Below, one piece after another: positions 31,524 to 42,145 of a stretch of 64,000 nucleotides of DNA (position 1 is the stretch's first letter; every line of letters begins with the position of its first letter). The notes beneath the pieces are model-generated. The model had not been told where the DNA came from and made no database searches. It saw nothing but the letters and a program-made list of their open reading frames with translations. The position numbers and the translations under genes were made by a program. Source of the stretch: Globisporangium splendens (taxonomy: Eukaryota; Oomycota; Peronosporomycetes; Pythiales; Pythiaceae); contig VFIW01000053.1 of assembly GCA_006386115.1 (NCBI GenBank), positions 62,001 to 126,000 on the forward strand, in the 5' to 3' direction.

Positions 31524-32288
31524 TTAAATCTTGATGCCCGAACCAAAGGTCTCGCGCGTGTGGGCTTTCCAGCCGTCGAGACTCATCTGGCGGTTCTTGT
31601 GCTTGAGCAGGTCCTCGATCTGCTGCTGGATGAACTCGTCCTGGACCTCGAGGAACGCCATGACGTCGCGCAAAAACAGGCAGTCGCTCTGCCACGAGCT
31701 CGGCTGCATCCGGTGCAGGATCGCGAACACGATGCGCAGAAAGTTGTTCATCTCGAGCTGCCGCTTGTTGAGCGCGTCTTCCGTGGCGCCACCGAGTCCA
31801 AGGAACGGCAGGCGCGTGAACCGCAGTTGCTCCAGGAACGTGCGCGTGACGTCGAACGAGCAGCCCTTGCCTGGACCCTCACAATGGCACTTGCCACTTT
31901 TCTTCTGCTTGGAGGCGCCGGGAAGCTGACTCAGCAGCATCGACGCGTCAAACGTGCTGCCGACGCGAGTCAAGAGCGACTTGCGGAACCGCCGAAAGTC
32001 GTCAAACGAGCGCGTGAGCAGCTGGCACGACTCGCGCTCCTCCTGGAACGCGCGTCTTCCAGGGATCAGCGTCTCGACCGACACTACGAACGAGAGGTTC
32101 TTGCGCGGCCCGTGCAAGCGCGACACGGACGCCGAGAGCTTCTTGAGGATCTTGGGGTCCACGCCTGGCGCGCCAGCCGCGTCTGAGGGTATCACGCTCG
32201 ACACCGAGGACGCCGACGCGGACGGCGACGGCAGCGACACGCGCGGAGACGACGAGGTCGACGGCGACGACGGGCTCATCGCCATCAT
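31524..32288 (-). CDS. divergent PX-domain protein
   Basis: Intronless, 254 residues. After a Ser/Pro-rich N-terminus of about 45 residues comes a PX-like domain: LSFVVSVETLIPGRR, then the hallmark helix region LTRSFDDFRRFRKSLLTR, a Cys/Gly-rich loop (GKCHCEGPGKGC), LPFLGLGG and FLRIVFAIL. PX domains bind phosphoinositides on endosomes. The basic residues around RRFRKS could bind PI3P, but the usual PxxP loop is replaced by the Cys-rich insertion. The C-terminus is helical and charged. The first ATG of the frame is at 32288. Confidence 0.65.
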   Translation of the reverse strand: MMAMSPSSPSTSSSPRVSLPSPSASASSVSSVIPSDAAGAPGVDPKILKKLSASVSRLHGPRKNLSFVVSVETLIPGRRAFQEERESCQLLTRSFDDFRRFRKSLLTRVGSTFDASMLLSQLPGASKQKKSGKCHCEGPGKGCSFDVTRTFLEQLRFTRLPFLGLGGATEDALNKRQLEMNNFLRIVFAILHRMQPSSWQSDCLFLRDVMAFLEVQDEFIQQQIEDLLKHKNRQMSLDGWKAHTRETFGSGIKI

Positions 32289-33790
32289 CTTGGTACGGAT
32301 TGGGTTTTGCGGAGTTCGTGGGGGCTTTTGTCGATCCAGGGACGACAAAATACGAGAATGAGTTGCAGAATGAAAAAAACAGCCGACAAACAGGTTTTGC
32401 TGTGTGTGCTGAGATTCGTTTCTGCTTTGCGCCGACGGGAGGAGCCGCGTGAAGGGGGAGGATGCTGCACAAGGGTCAAGAGAACAGGCGCGGGTACCAA
32501 GTTGACTTTACTGGGCGGAACTGGACCAATTTGCTGTGTGTGTGTGTCGGGCTGCTTATAATTTGCCGAGCCTGCTTGTTGGCCGAGTGCGAGTTGCCGA
32601 GTGGAGAAGGATCCCCCCACACAGTCGCCACCGTCCGATCGCTTCTCTCTCTTCTGCTCGTTTCTTTGCGGTAAACGTTCATATCCCTGCATTTGTGGTC
32701 CGCCATCCATCCGCTGTTGGCTTTTTTCAAAATTCCTCTCCATACAAACTTTAGTATGCTTTCATCACGATTTTGCGCAAAACCAGGTGTGAAGCATGTT
32801 GCTGCATCGTGAGCAACTCGCAGTCTACTACATACCTTGAGGTTGTGGGAGAGTGAGATGAGGGGGAACACAAATTCCAAGTGTAATTTGCGAAATGTTG
32901 CACCAAGTGGGCAAACACAGAGCACGCGACAAGATACTTGGGGAGGAAGATGGACGTCACACTTTTACTGTGCGCAGACTGTGCGGAGTTTTGTGACTCC
33001 TTGAGAGCGAATAGCCTCGGAATTAGTCTAAAAGTATCCTTGGATCCAGCTAAATCGTTTCAAAAAGGACAGCAAATGCATGCAACATGGCTGGCTGGTC
33101 GGACCTGTCCGACATATCACAGCGGCACACTGCCGGAGACATAGCATACAGATGGCATCTCTTCCGCAACCCCAGCATATGCGCATTACAGGATGCAAGC
33201 AACATTACGATAGGCATTTTGGCGCAAGTGATCATCCCCTAGTAGCTGGTCTATTGTGAGCTGTTGGGACAAAAGCACTCATCTCAAAAATAAAAGGAAG
33301 CCACGAGTAAATCGGAGTATCGCATTTGTAAAAATGAAAATCCACACCATCGAGTGGAATGCCAGCTAGAAAATTCTCCCTCCCATCCTGGATAAGATCG
33401 AACAAGTGAACGTGTCGCAAAAAGCAAGCAGGTGTGCTGGACCGTGGCAGTAGTCTCTTGTTACTTTTCTGGCAGTCTTAAAATGCATGTGTGTGAGAAA
33501 ATGGGTTTGGTGTTACTGACAGAGTCTTGTTGATCTCTCTGCCATTCTTCAACGAAATAAGATCTCCCCTACCCCTTCTCACGTCTGCGCAACACTGAAG
33601 GGTCGTGTCCTGTCTGCCGATGCAGAGAGCCGGACAAACAAACGCTTTTTGAAGAGAAGCCATCACAACGAGTGATGGTCGTTCAGCATTGAACTCGACA
33701 AGTAACCTGTATCTACCTGATACTCTCTCATTGTCGAAGTTCAATTGTGTTAAATAACAAACATGGCTGCTTCTGTTTTTCAACAGTGTG
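32289..33790. other. intergenic region
   Basis: About 1.5 kb without a supported gene. Short open frames on both strands carry no domain and have many rare codons. The region is AT-richer than its neighbours. Confidence 0.45.
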
Positions 33791-34585
33791 ATCCCTTCGA
33801 CATCAAGATCGCGCCAAGACTGCACTCTACAAGCAAACGGTGGCTCACGCAGAGCAGCTGCAGGAGCAATTGTTCGAGATCCAACAACGCGTCCTCGATC
33901 AATCGGTGACGATCGAGCGCCATCAAGACCAGACAGCGCACATGGAGGAGCTCCGAAGTGAGGTGCACTTGCTGCGGAGCGAAAACGTGAAGCTCAATGA
34001 CGCGATCGCGACGCCGCTGCACAAGGTTCTTCGCCACTTGCTGTATCGCAACAAACCACCCTCGGCAACGAATGCCAGTGCTTTGTTGACCAAAATGCGA
34101 GCTGAGAGAGCCACGGTTGACGACGCGCGCAACGAAGAGCGGCATACCACACATGCCTCCGCTCTGTAGAAGCGTTGAAGGACTTGCTTATGGGCTCAGG
34201 CATTCATCTGTCTGCGATTGACCTTGCAATGTTTCACGCAGGGTTTCTCCACGACGATGAGGAAGAAGGACGTGGGCTGCAGTCGATCAGCAACAACAAC
34301 AAACGAGCCATCGACGGGGTCCTCGAAAATGCAGCAGCAGAGTCTTCTAAAAGATGGCAACAGCTCGAGTTGATTTGTGAAACGTGCGATGACGAGTGGC
34401 TCGCCATTGAGGACTCGCTGCGCCAGCGTGCGAACGCACTCGGATCCCTTCGATCAGAGGCACCACGCGATGGCGCAGCGATTCATGGCAGCAACTTCAG
34501 AAGTGATTTGATACCGCCAGAGATGGCGACAATTTCGTGGGACGCGTTTGAAAGACGACTTGGACTCGCTAGCATCACCAACTAA
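33791..34585 (+). pseudogene. coiled-coil protein fragment with frame break
   Basis: Coding-like sequence begins after a CAACAG acceptor near 33787 and reads as a coiled coil (AEQLQEQLFEIQQRVLDQ, EELRSEVHLLRSENVKLND) until a TAG at 34167-34169. The continuing sequence SVEALKDLLMGSG is in another frame from about 34163 and runs to the stop at 34585 with helical, acidic content. A single-base change at 34160-34170 would explain the shift. No upstream exon is found in the preceding 1.3 kb, so the 5' part is missing. The family is not recognised. Confidence 0.45.
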
Positions 34586-34790
34586 CTCAACATGACACCT
34601 CCACGCCAAGCGATCATGATAAAATTGCTCTATAATAGTAAATATCTATGAGTTCGTACCTTGCTTTTCTCCTAACCTTTTGTTCTGTCGAGTCACTCCA
34701 AGTACTTCAGCTGTCGAATGAGTTTATATTGCTCTACAGGAAGGAAAACACAAACAAGTTAGAACGAATTCATATGTCAACTTCGATAAA

Positions 34791-36280
34791 TCATGATCTC
34801 GCATGCTTCTTCTCGAGCTTGCCTGGGATTTCCATAAGTGCTGCGGTCGCGAAGCCCACATCAGGATTCACGGGATTCAACTTCATCACGCAGTTAAAGT
34901 TGACAAACTGGAAATTGTCGAATTTCCGCGACGGGAGCGTGTCGTCGTAGTGCTCCATGAGATCCTAAGTAACACCAAGATTGGGTTTGCGTGCGTCAGT
35001 TGGTTCATAAGGCATTCGTTTTCGCTACTCCAAGCAGCTTCATAAGGGACGTACCCAAGGTCCATCGCCGACACCGACCACGACAATAGCTATCAAAGCG
35101 AGTCAAAATGTTCGAATACGAGGTAAGTCTAGAGAAATACCAGCCAGGAGCAGCAATAGTGTCGTACATAATGCGTATTTGGACGCCTCTACGATCGCCT
35201 GAGCTGTCTCCTTTTCACTTGTAATTTGTCCATCTACATCAAAAGTAGTACTCAAGTCATGAGGTTGTGTTTTTGCGTTTCCGTCTCCAAAATAATGGGT
35301 ATTTACCTGCGACGATCACGAGGATATGGTACGCGTGCGTGGCTTTCACTTGTCGGATCGCTTCGTAGATGATCGGCGCGAAATTGGTCGGTCCCGCGAG
35401 CTTGATCTGAGGCGTGATCTCGTCGTACCGCGCGAGCACTTCGTCAAAGCCGCGGCACGGTTTCCCATCCGGAAGGAATGGAAACACGCCTTTGTCGCTC
35501 GTGGTCGCGTCGCCAAAGCCAAACGCTGGGATCAAGTTGTCGTCATCGAAGGGTTGTAGTGTGCGTCCAATGATCGCGATCACCGACTGTGGAATGCAAG
35601 ATTTAGGCATGTGAGGATATGCACGTCTTAATGTACGCACAAAGTGGACATTGGGGACATGCCTGGTACGGATTGGCAATGAACTTGGTCGAGTCGATGT
35701 GATGCAGGCATTTGTCACCAAAAGATACTTTGCCTGTCCACTAGAGCACAGACAATGGTGCAGAAGAACATCGTTCGTCCGTGAGCTCGATCACTGAGAC
35801 GAGAAACTAGGGCGGCCATTAGATAATGGATCATGCATGTACCGTGTTGGACTTTGTGTAGTCGATCTGTGCACAAGTCAAAAGTCAGCTCTTCCACGTG
35901 ACGACATTTAGCTTCTTTCCAACAAATATACATGCACATACCCCAATGATCAGGTTCGAGGACTCCAACCCCTGCCGTCTGCAAGATTCAACAGCACACG
36001 ACGGAGGCAATGGCATTGTCAGTTTCCAGAAATATCCCGTCAATGTGTGCATGCCCACTCCCTACCTCAACGCGTCTTGTAGCTCCGCTGCATTTTCCAG
36101 ACCACAAGCAAACCAACGAACACACAAATACAATTAGGAGTCGTTGATACAATGACACGAACACCCATCCAAGCACAGCATACCAAAGGTCTCGTATCGG
36201 TCTGGGATGGCGCGGTTGAGGTCAGCGCTGCTGGCGTTCGGGTTGAAAGCTCCTGCGTTCGAACTTGATGCGCAGCCCAT
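34791..36280 (-). CDS. N-myristoylated copine-type vWA protein (RGLG-like, no RING)
   Basis: Nine exons can be chained with matching phases: 36280-36184, 36087-36066, 35978-35942, 35866-35843, 35740-35663, 35586-35307, 35233-35168, 35089-35055 and 34964-34791, giving 270 residues. The start MGCASS is an N-myristoylation signal. The copine vWA domain follows: GLESSNLIIGIDYTKSN (MIDAS DxTxS), WTGKVSFG, LHHID, IANPYQ, FDDDNLIPAFGFGD, LAGPTNFAPII, VADGQITSEKETAQAIVEAS, VVGVGDGPW and FDNFQFVNF, ending at ALMEIPGKLEKK. Copines are Ca-dependent membrane proteins, and plant RGLG proteins add a C-terminal RING. Here neither C2 domains nor RING is present. Exons of 22, 24, 35 and 37 nt are unusually small, and the intron after NPYQ starts with GC (35662-35661). 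Confidence 0.88.
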
Positions 36281-37322
36281 GGCTCACGAGGAAATGCAGA
36301 AGGAAAGCAGCAGTGCCAATGGCACACACGCTTGGGACAAGATGCGATCTTCTTCGCGACGCTGCGAGAGAGAGAAACGCCAAAAACAGCTGAATGCCAG
36401 CGGCGCAAAGGCAACAATGTGGCCGGCAATGTGAACGTGGTGGTTGGCGTCCATCCCCTCATTGTGTTCGTGTCGCGCGTTGTGCACCACGTGACGACAA
36501 CGAACTGAAAGCGCCGAGTTGCCAGACACTTTTGTACCGAAACAAGGTGAGACTCAACTTCAACGACTGAGAAACAGGTGAGTGCGACATCATGAACTGA
36601 TACCAATGTTCATAAAATACACCGTATTTTGATAAAACAAGAGTGAGAGACCGTGACACGATTGGCACAAAGCCGCGCCAGCATTTCAGCGACACAATCG
36701 TTCTTTTGCACCTCGTGTCTTTGATGCTCACCATCCGCATGGACCCTCTCTGACTGGGAGATCTTGTCTGCTGATTCGCGAAATGAGCAGCAGCGCAAAT
36801 CGACTCCTTTCAAGAGCTCTCGTGACTGGTGTGCATCGAATGGTCAGTCGACTTCAACAAAGTTCGACTAAAAGCGTGTGCATCCACGAGTGCCACTCGT
36901 GTGCAACCTTTTCAAACGCAAATCCCCACCGATCGTGGCTGTCCACCATTCTTTTTTTGTTTTTTTTTGCGCTTGTCATTTTGCTGATTGCAGTGGTCCT
37001 TCTTTATTGCTGAGGTAATGGACACTGGCTGTCAGAGGATCAGATTCGAGAGCTGCTCTCGAACTGAACCAGTCGGTTGGAATGAATGGTTCGAATAGGT
37101 TGCGAGCTCACTCCTGTCAATGCACAGATGAGGCGTGCTGGTCGAGGTAAACAATACTGACTCCACGAATATCTCGCACAAACCCTGTGAATACTGTTGA
37201 AGCGCGGCGCCTGGTCTTGGGTCTGATCAAGATGCGGATTTGCACTGCGCAACCTTGTGCAGCGAGCTATATATTACGATGTGAATGCAAACAGTATCTC
37301 ATGAAGCAGCGACAACTTGAAA
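36281..37322. other. intergenic region, one doubtful small ORF
   Basis: About 1 kb upstream of the copine-like gene and downstream of the next minus-strand gene. Apart from the 76-codon frame at 36783-37013 nothing coding is supported. A T-rich tract lies at 36950-36970. Confidence 0.4.
36783..37013 (+). CDS. doubtful small tail-anchored-like ORF
   Basis: ATG-initiated frame of 76 residues. It has a basic N-terminal half, then about 22 strongly hydrophobic residues (ILFLFFFALVILLIAVVLLY) at the extreme C-terminus, the layout of tail-anchored membrane proteins. The hydrophobic part is encoded by a T-rich tract that could arise by chance. No homologue is recognised. Confidence 0.15.
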   Translation: MSSSANRLLSRALVTGVHRMVSRLQQSSTKSVCIHECHSCATFSNANPHRSWLSTILFLFFFALVILLIAVVLLYC

Positions 37323-38082
37323 TCAGCTTTCGTTGTCGACGGTCTGGAAGAAATCGGTCACGCTAGTGTCATTGGTCGGGATGCGGTCTCCTGTCGCGGG
37401 GATCACGACGTGCGGCGGGTACATCCACGCTTCGACCGTGAGTTTCCGCATCGGCAGTGGCTTGTACATCCCGCCAGCGTACACTTCGTCTTCCGAAGAC
37501 GCTTCTTGAGCCTTTCGTGCAGACTGTTCGGCATCCTCACGCGTGAAACACTCGGAGCGGTGTTTGTGCGTGCGCTGCAGCACATTCCCCAGACTGCGGT
37601 TGGTTTGCGGCTCCACAGCGCGCCACTGAACCTTCATCCACTGCGATGATGATATGTGCTTATAGTTTGCACCATTGCTGTTCTTGTTGCTGCTAGTTGA
37701 AGGAGCTTCAGCCGGTCGCAGGGCATCGAACTCCTGGACGATCTGCTGGAAGTCAGCATCGCCATCCAGCAGCTCAAGTAAATGCTACAAAAGCAGCGAT
37801 ACAGACGTATACAGTAAAAGAACAGCATTGAGATCACGGACGCCATGGCAGCAATACTGTCAGTGCATGGGAGATAGGACTGCCAACCTCCACGAAGTCG
37901 ACCGAGTCTTTTGCCACAGTCGCTTGGTCGCCGCCATCGCTGCCGCTGTGGTTGAAGTACGCGACGTCGCGCTCGCGGAGCTGCACGAGCAGCGAGATCG
38001 CGTGCAGCCGGTCGCTGCCGCGCGCCTGGAGCACAAAGTGGTTGCGCACGCGCAGAAGCTGCTGCCGTTGCTGCTGCTGCAT
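37323..38082 (-). CDS. uncharacterised two-exon protein
   Basis: Exons 38082-37888 and 37784-37323 (103-nt intron, phase 0) encode 218 residues. The N-terminus is Gln-rich and helical (MQQQQRQQLLRVRNHFVLQ), continuing with LHAISLLVQLRERDVAYF, an acidic SVDFVEHLLELLDGDADFQQI stretch, a Ser/Asn linker, and a conserved-looking C-terminus (WMKVQWRAVEPQTNRS, then KLTVEAWMYPPHVVIP). There are no membrane segments and no signal peptide. I do not recognise the family; the clean splice and even composition suggest a real gene. Confidence 0.6.
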
Positions 38083-38613
38083 GTTTGCTTGGTGTAAATC
38101 GTGTTCGTAGTGGTGACAATGCCCGATTAAGTACGCTGTGTGGCACAGACCCACAGTGTATACCCACATTCTGTGCTAGAAGTCAATGTGGAGTTGTCGC
38201 GCAAAAGTGGACACCTTGAGGTACCGTAAATGTGACAACATGGGTACACTTGAAGTCAGCTTCAACGGCACTCGGCAGCAGCTCATTGTGCTTTCACTTC
38301 CAGTGGTACAGACCCTCCGCTCTCCATGACCACAACTCCAGAGGCGTCTTGACAAAGAATTTGCACAGAGGAAGCATGCGCATGCTTGTCACAGAGCTGC
38401 ACGATTGTCTGTCCCTGTCCTCTGGATATGCGCCGCTGCTCGAGTGAGTAAAAAGAAACGGCACTATACAAAGTCGAAGTGGACAGCACCTCTGTTTATA
38501 CGCAGCATGTATTATTATCACGTATGCCGTCGGACCAGCATCCACCGCAAAAAGCAAGAAAAAGCGTTTGCGCCACTTGAGTTTCCAGCCTTTTCTTGGT
38601 CATTTCACGCACA
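38083..38613. other. intergenic region
   Basis: About 530 bases between divergent genes; no supported coding sequence or obvious element. Confidence 0.4.
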
Positions 38614-40110
38614 ATGCGAAGCGTCATTCCGTCTCCCACCGACTCCGCGACGACTGCATCAACATGGGCATGCTCGCTGCAGCCCCCGCAACCGCTCCCG
38701 GTCCTCGATCTCTCGATTTCGGTCAAGTCCCGCTTCTTGAGTGCGTCAGCGCAGACCTACTTTGATCGGCTCACTCAGCAGAAGCGAGTGAATGGCGTCG
38801 CTGCCTCGGCTGCGTATGCGAGCTATCTTGCAATGCTGCTTGTGCCTGGTGGTGCTGGGTGCGTAGCAGCAGTCCTCGCACTGGTAAGCTGGCTGCTGCC
38901 CATCACCTCCGCGTTTGGATCGCTCCGTTACGACGTGGTCAAACCGCTACTGGGTGCCTACGATTTCTGATTTGCTACGTGCATCAACGTGTCTGTGTTT
39001 GCCGCGTGTGGTGTGCTCTTGGGTGACCTCCGTGCGATCGCGATGGTCGCGACGTGCCTCGGGGTCGAGATGACTATCTGCACCGATGCAAACATTCGTC
39101 GGCTGAAGACGTGGTTCTGGTTCAACATTTTCGCGGCGATCCTGTACCTGATCACGTGGTACGCCGTCTTGTTCATGCTGATTGATCGCATGCACGATTC
39201 CCCGCTTGTCCGGCACAAACGCCACGAGCTTCCAGCCACTGCGTTCGTCGCAAGCGGACTCCTGACCATCGTCGCCATTTTCGCGCGCAATGTGTATCGC
39301 AGGTGTGATGTCGTATGGAGGCGCACACACTGCACAGTGATCAAGTGCGTCACGTTTCGAACCGATCTACAGTTTGGTCCACAACGTCAGCTTCAGAAAG
39401 TCCACGCCTCTCGTGAAATTGTCCCGAATCTAAAGCCAAGGAAACGCGTCAAGTGCACCAAGCATATCGGTTCAATAGATGCTCGAAACACGCTCGTGAA
39501 GGTCGAGATCAGCAAGAGACTTTCCAGGTTCATGCCATCACGATGCAGTAGTGGGACAATTGTCGCATGGCTCGAAGTCACCGCTTTGTGCGTCTCCACT
39601 GGGTCAGCGCTGTACGATCTCTACCTTACCGATTCCAGAGTCTTCCGTGGTGATGGCTCACGCGCTGGTTCTCTCGTTGGACTGGGGTTGACCGTGGTGT
39701 ATTGTGGGATGTTGCAACACACTATCAACGCAAACTGCTGCGCGTGCTGTGCTTGTCGTTTGATTTCCTGTTCCTCTCCGCCCAACTGAGCGTCGTTCAC
39801 TTTAGCGCTTGCGAGTTTTTCCGGTGGGGGTCGGCGACGACGGCCATTTTGACATCAAGGGAAAACCTCGCCGGGTCTGATGTACGATCGCGTCATCTGG
39901 GAGACCCACTTCTTTGGTTCCCCCATACGTTTCCGTTTGACGTCTATGTTCTTCAACTGCTTCGCGACCGCGTTTCTGCTGTCGGCGCGGCTACTCTGGC
40001 GGTTCGTGTAGCACCCCAGCGACGTGGTCCTCGTGCTCAATGGGATTGTCGAGTTTGAAACGAACGTCGAGACGAAGAGCGTGCTCGTGCGGCAGCAGAG
40101 AAGATAACCG
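38614..40110 (+). pseudogene. multi-pass membrane protein gene, several disabling lesions
   Basis: Coding-like sequence starts at ATG 38614 with a polar N-terminus, a helix (YASYLAMLLVPGG) and a hydrophobic segment (AGCVAAVLALVSWLLPI). An in-frame TGA at 38968-38970 follows AYDF, yet the same frame continues with at least four more hydrophobic segments (for example WFWFNIFAAILYLITWYAVLFML). Near 39700 the reading moves to another frame (SFDFLFLSAQLSVVHFSACEFFRW), near 39860 it moves back (YDRVIWETHFFGSP), and a TAG lies at 40009-40011 before DVVLVLNGIVEFE. The overall pattern resembles large oomycete families of membrane proteins of unknown function. TGA for TGG (Trp) is the simplest lesion at 38968. 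Confidence 0.6.
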
Positions 40111-40111
40111 A

Positions 40112-40664
40112 TTGCTGCTGGTGCTCTCCAACCGATTCCAGGTTAATGGCTACGTGCGCATTGCATTGGCAGCGTCCACATGTGGATGACAATTGAGGAG
40201 CTCTTTTGCCATATTTTACTGGTGTTGGCCGAGTGTCCATCTCAAGAGGACACTTTGGTTGGTGAAATCAGGACAAATCCTAGTTTAATGGGAGAGTGCA
40301 GCATCGATCCTGAAAGAAAGCTCTGCTTGGGAGCTGCAAGAAAAAAGAATGTTGCGAAGAGATGGGTTGGTGCTCAACATTGTCGTAACAAGGTGTGTTC
40401 TGACAACCCATCGTAAAAGGAGCTGCATATGACACGAGTTGTCTTTGATTCTGTTCATTTTGTACCTGGTTTTGCAAATTTTCAAGAACCACGACCTGCC
40501 TTCCCTTGTTTTGCAACATTGATCTTGCTGGCGCATCTCCATGAGTGGGTGTGCAAACACCACATGGCCGCTGAAGTTGGTTGTCGCCACTCGCGCATTC
40601 GCGCTCTCTCCGTCCAAGCAACAACCCATAGCAGCAGCAGCCTCCGTTAGCCAGCCCTTCAATT
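40112..40664. other. intergenic region
   Basis: About 550 bases of promoter and 5' flank of the nucleoside transporter gene; no supported gene. Confidence 0.4.
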
Positions 40665-42023
40665 ATGCTCTCGCCGTTGCCGCAGACGCCGTCGCTCTCG
40701 CGCAAGAAGCTCGCGTTCGACGCGCCGTCCGACGTGGAGACTGGGCTCGCGACATCGGCCAGCGATGCGTCGATGACGACGCTGCAGGAGGCGCGCGAGG
40801 AAGCGCTGGCGTCGTACCTCTTCGCGCTCGTGGGCATCGGGTACCTCTTCCCGTTCTCGGCGCTCACGCAGCCCGTGGACTACTGGAAGATGCTGTTTCC
40901 GGACTACAACATCGAGTTTGCGCTCACGTCGACGTTCATGTACACAAACCTGGGCTTCCTGGCGCTCATCGTCGTGCTGCTCGGCAAGCCGTGGCACACG
41001 GGGCGCATCGTCGGCGGCTTCCTCGGCCAGCTCGTCGTGCTCGCGTTCATCCCGACGTCGTATTTCTTCCTGACCTCGGAGAGCGCGAATGCGATCGCGG
41101 TGCTTGGTGGCACGGCAACCGTGGCGATCGCGACGGCGTTCATCGACAGCTCGACCATCGCGCTCGTGTCTCAGTACCCGCTGCGCGTGCAAGAGAGCTT
41201 TCAGCTCGGCGTGGGGCTGAGCTCGCTGATCGGCAGCTTCTACCGCGACCTCACCAAGCTTGTGTTCCCCGTCGACGAGCTCGTCGCGTCCACGCTCATC
41301 TATTTCTACACAGGCGCACTGACCATCGCGCTTTGCATTCTCGCGTATTTTAAAGTGGTGAGCCTTCGCATCACGAAGAAGTACGTGACAGTGGACAACG
41401 ACGTCGAAATGACCGAGACCTCGCATCTGCTGAAGTCCAACAAACCGCTGCAGAAGACGCCACTAGTCGATGGCAGCGATTCGAGCGACGACGAAGGCAA
41501 AGTGGCGCCGACGAAATGGTCGGTGCTGCGCAAAGTGTACCACCTGCAGATCCTGATCACGCTGGTGTTCGTGTGCAGTTTGTCGCTGTGGCCGCCGCTC
41601 GTGACCGAGATCAAGACGTACAACTTCCCGTCGCTGCAGGCTAGCGGGTGGTGGTCGCTGATCCTGCTCACGATCTTCTCGATCTGGGACTGTGTCGGCC
41701 GCTTCATGGTGCGCCACCGCTTTGGACTCACGCCGCAGAACATCTGGATCGTCGTGCTAGCGCGCTTCCTGCTGATCCCCATCATCGTTGGGATCGTCAA
41801 GGGCTACTGGCTCACGAGCGACTGGTGGTCGCTGCTGTTCGTGTCCATTCTGGGCCACACGAACGGGTACGTGGGCACACTCGCCATCATCTTCGTGAAC
41901 GAGAGCGTGCACCAGGACGAGCAGCAGCTCGCGGGTCCGTTCACGAGCTTCTTCCTGAACCTGGGCCTCGTGCTCGGCGCCTCGGCCGGGCTCGTCATGG
42001 AAAAGCTCGTCCTCGGCCAATAA
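40665..42023 (+). CDS. equilibrative nucleoside transporter (ENT/SLC29-like)
   Basis: Intronless, 452 residues with about eleven hydrophobic segments and a charged central loop (residues 240-285, with an acidic DGSDSSDDEGK patch). Segment 1 has GIGYLFPFSALTQPVDYW, a variant of the ENT signature GxxxLxPWNxxxxxxxYF. Later blocks include the SLIGSFYRDLTKL region, SLWPPLVTEIK, IWDCVGR and LFVSILGHTNGYVGTLAIIF, which match the C-terminal half of ENT proteins (family motif GxxNGYxxxxxM). ENTs take up purine and pyrimidine nucleosides. The start at 40665 is the first ATG. Family assignment is strong; substrate range cannot be read from sequence. Confidence 0.92.
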   Translation: MLSPLPQTPSLSRKKLAFDAPSDVETGLATSASDASMTTLQEAREEALASYLFALVGIGYLFPFSALTQPVDYWKMLFPDYNIEFALTSTFMYTNLGFLALIVVLLGKPWHTGRIVGGFLGQLVVLAFIPTSYFFLTSESANAIAVLGGTATVAIATAFIDSSTIALVSQYPLRVQESFQLGVGLSSLIGSFYRDLTKLVFPVDELVASTLIYFYTGALTIALCILAYFKVVSLRITKKYVTVDNDVEMTETSHLLKSNKPLQKTPLVDGSDSSDDEGKVAPTKWSVLRKVYHLQILITLVFVCSLSLWPPLVTEIKTYNFPSLQASGWWSLILLTIFSIWDCVGRFMVRHRFGLTPQNIWIVVLARFLLIPIIVGIVKGYWLTSDWWSLLFVSILGHTNGYVGTLAIIFVNESVHQDEQQLAGPFTSFFLNLGLVLGASAGLVMEKLVLGQ

Positions 42024-42145
42024 CCTCGGCGTATAGAAAGAAACAAGCGCTTTCCACACAGGAACGACAAATAAATAAAAGTGTACGTCTCACCTCAATC
42101 GATTAATTAATCCTATGTAGCTCTTCATACGATACTAGCTAGATG

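Noticed and set aside
37070..37105. tRNA-like GGTTCGAAT motif
   Set aside because: Only a T-loop-like word is present; no acceptor stem, D-arm or anticodon arm can be formed around it.
14344..38970. Use of TGA as a sense codon (recoding) in this organism
   Set aside because: Three interrupted genes have an in-frame TGA, but several intact genes (for example the methyltransferase at 25202-25204) end with TGA, so the standard code applies.
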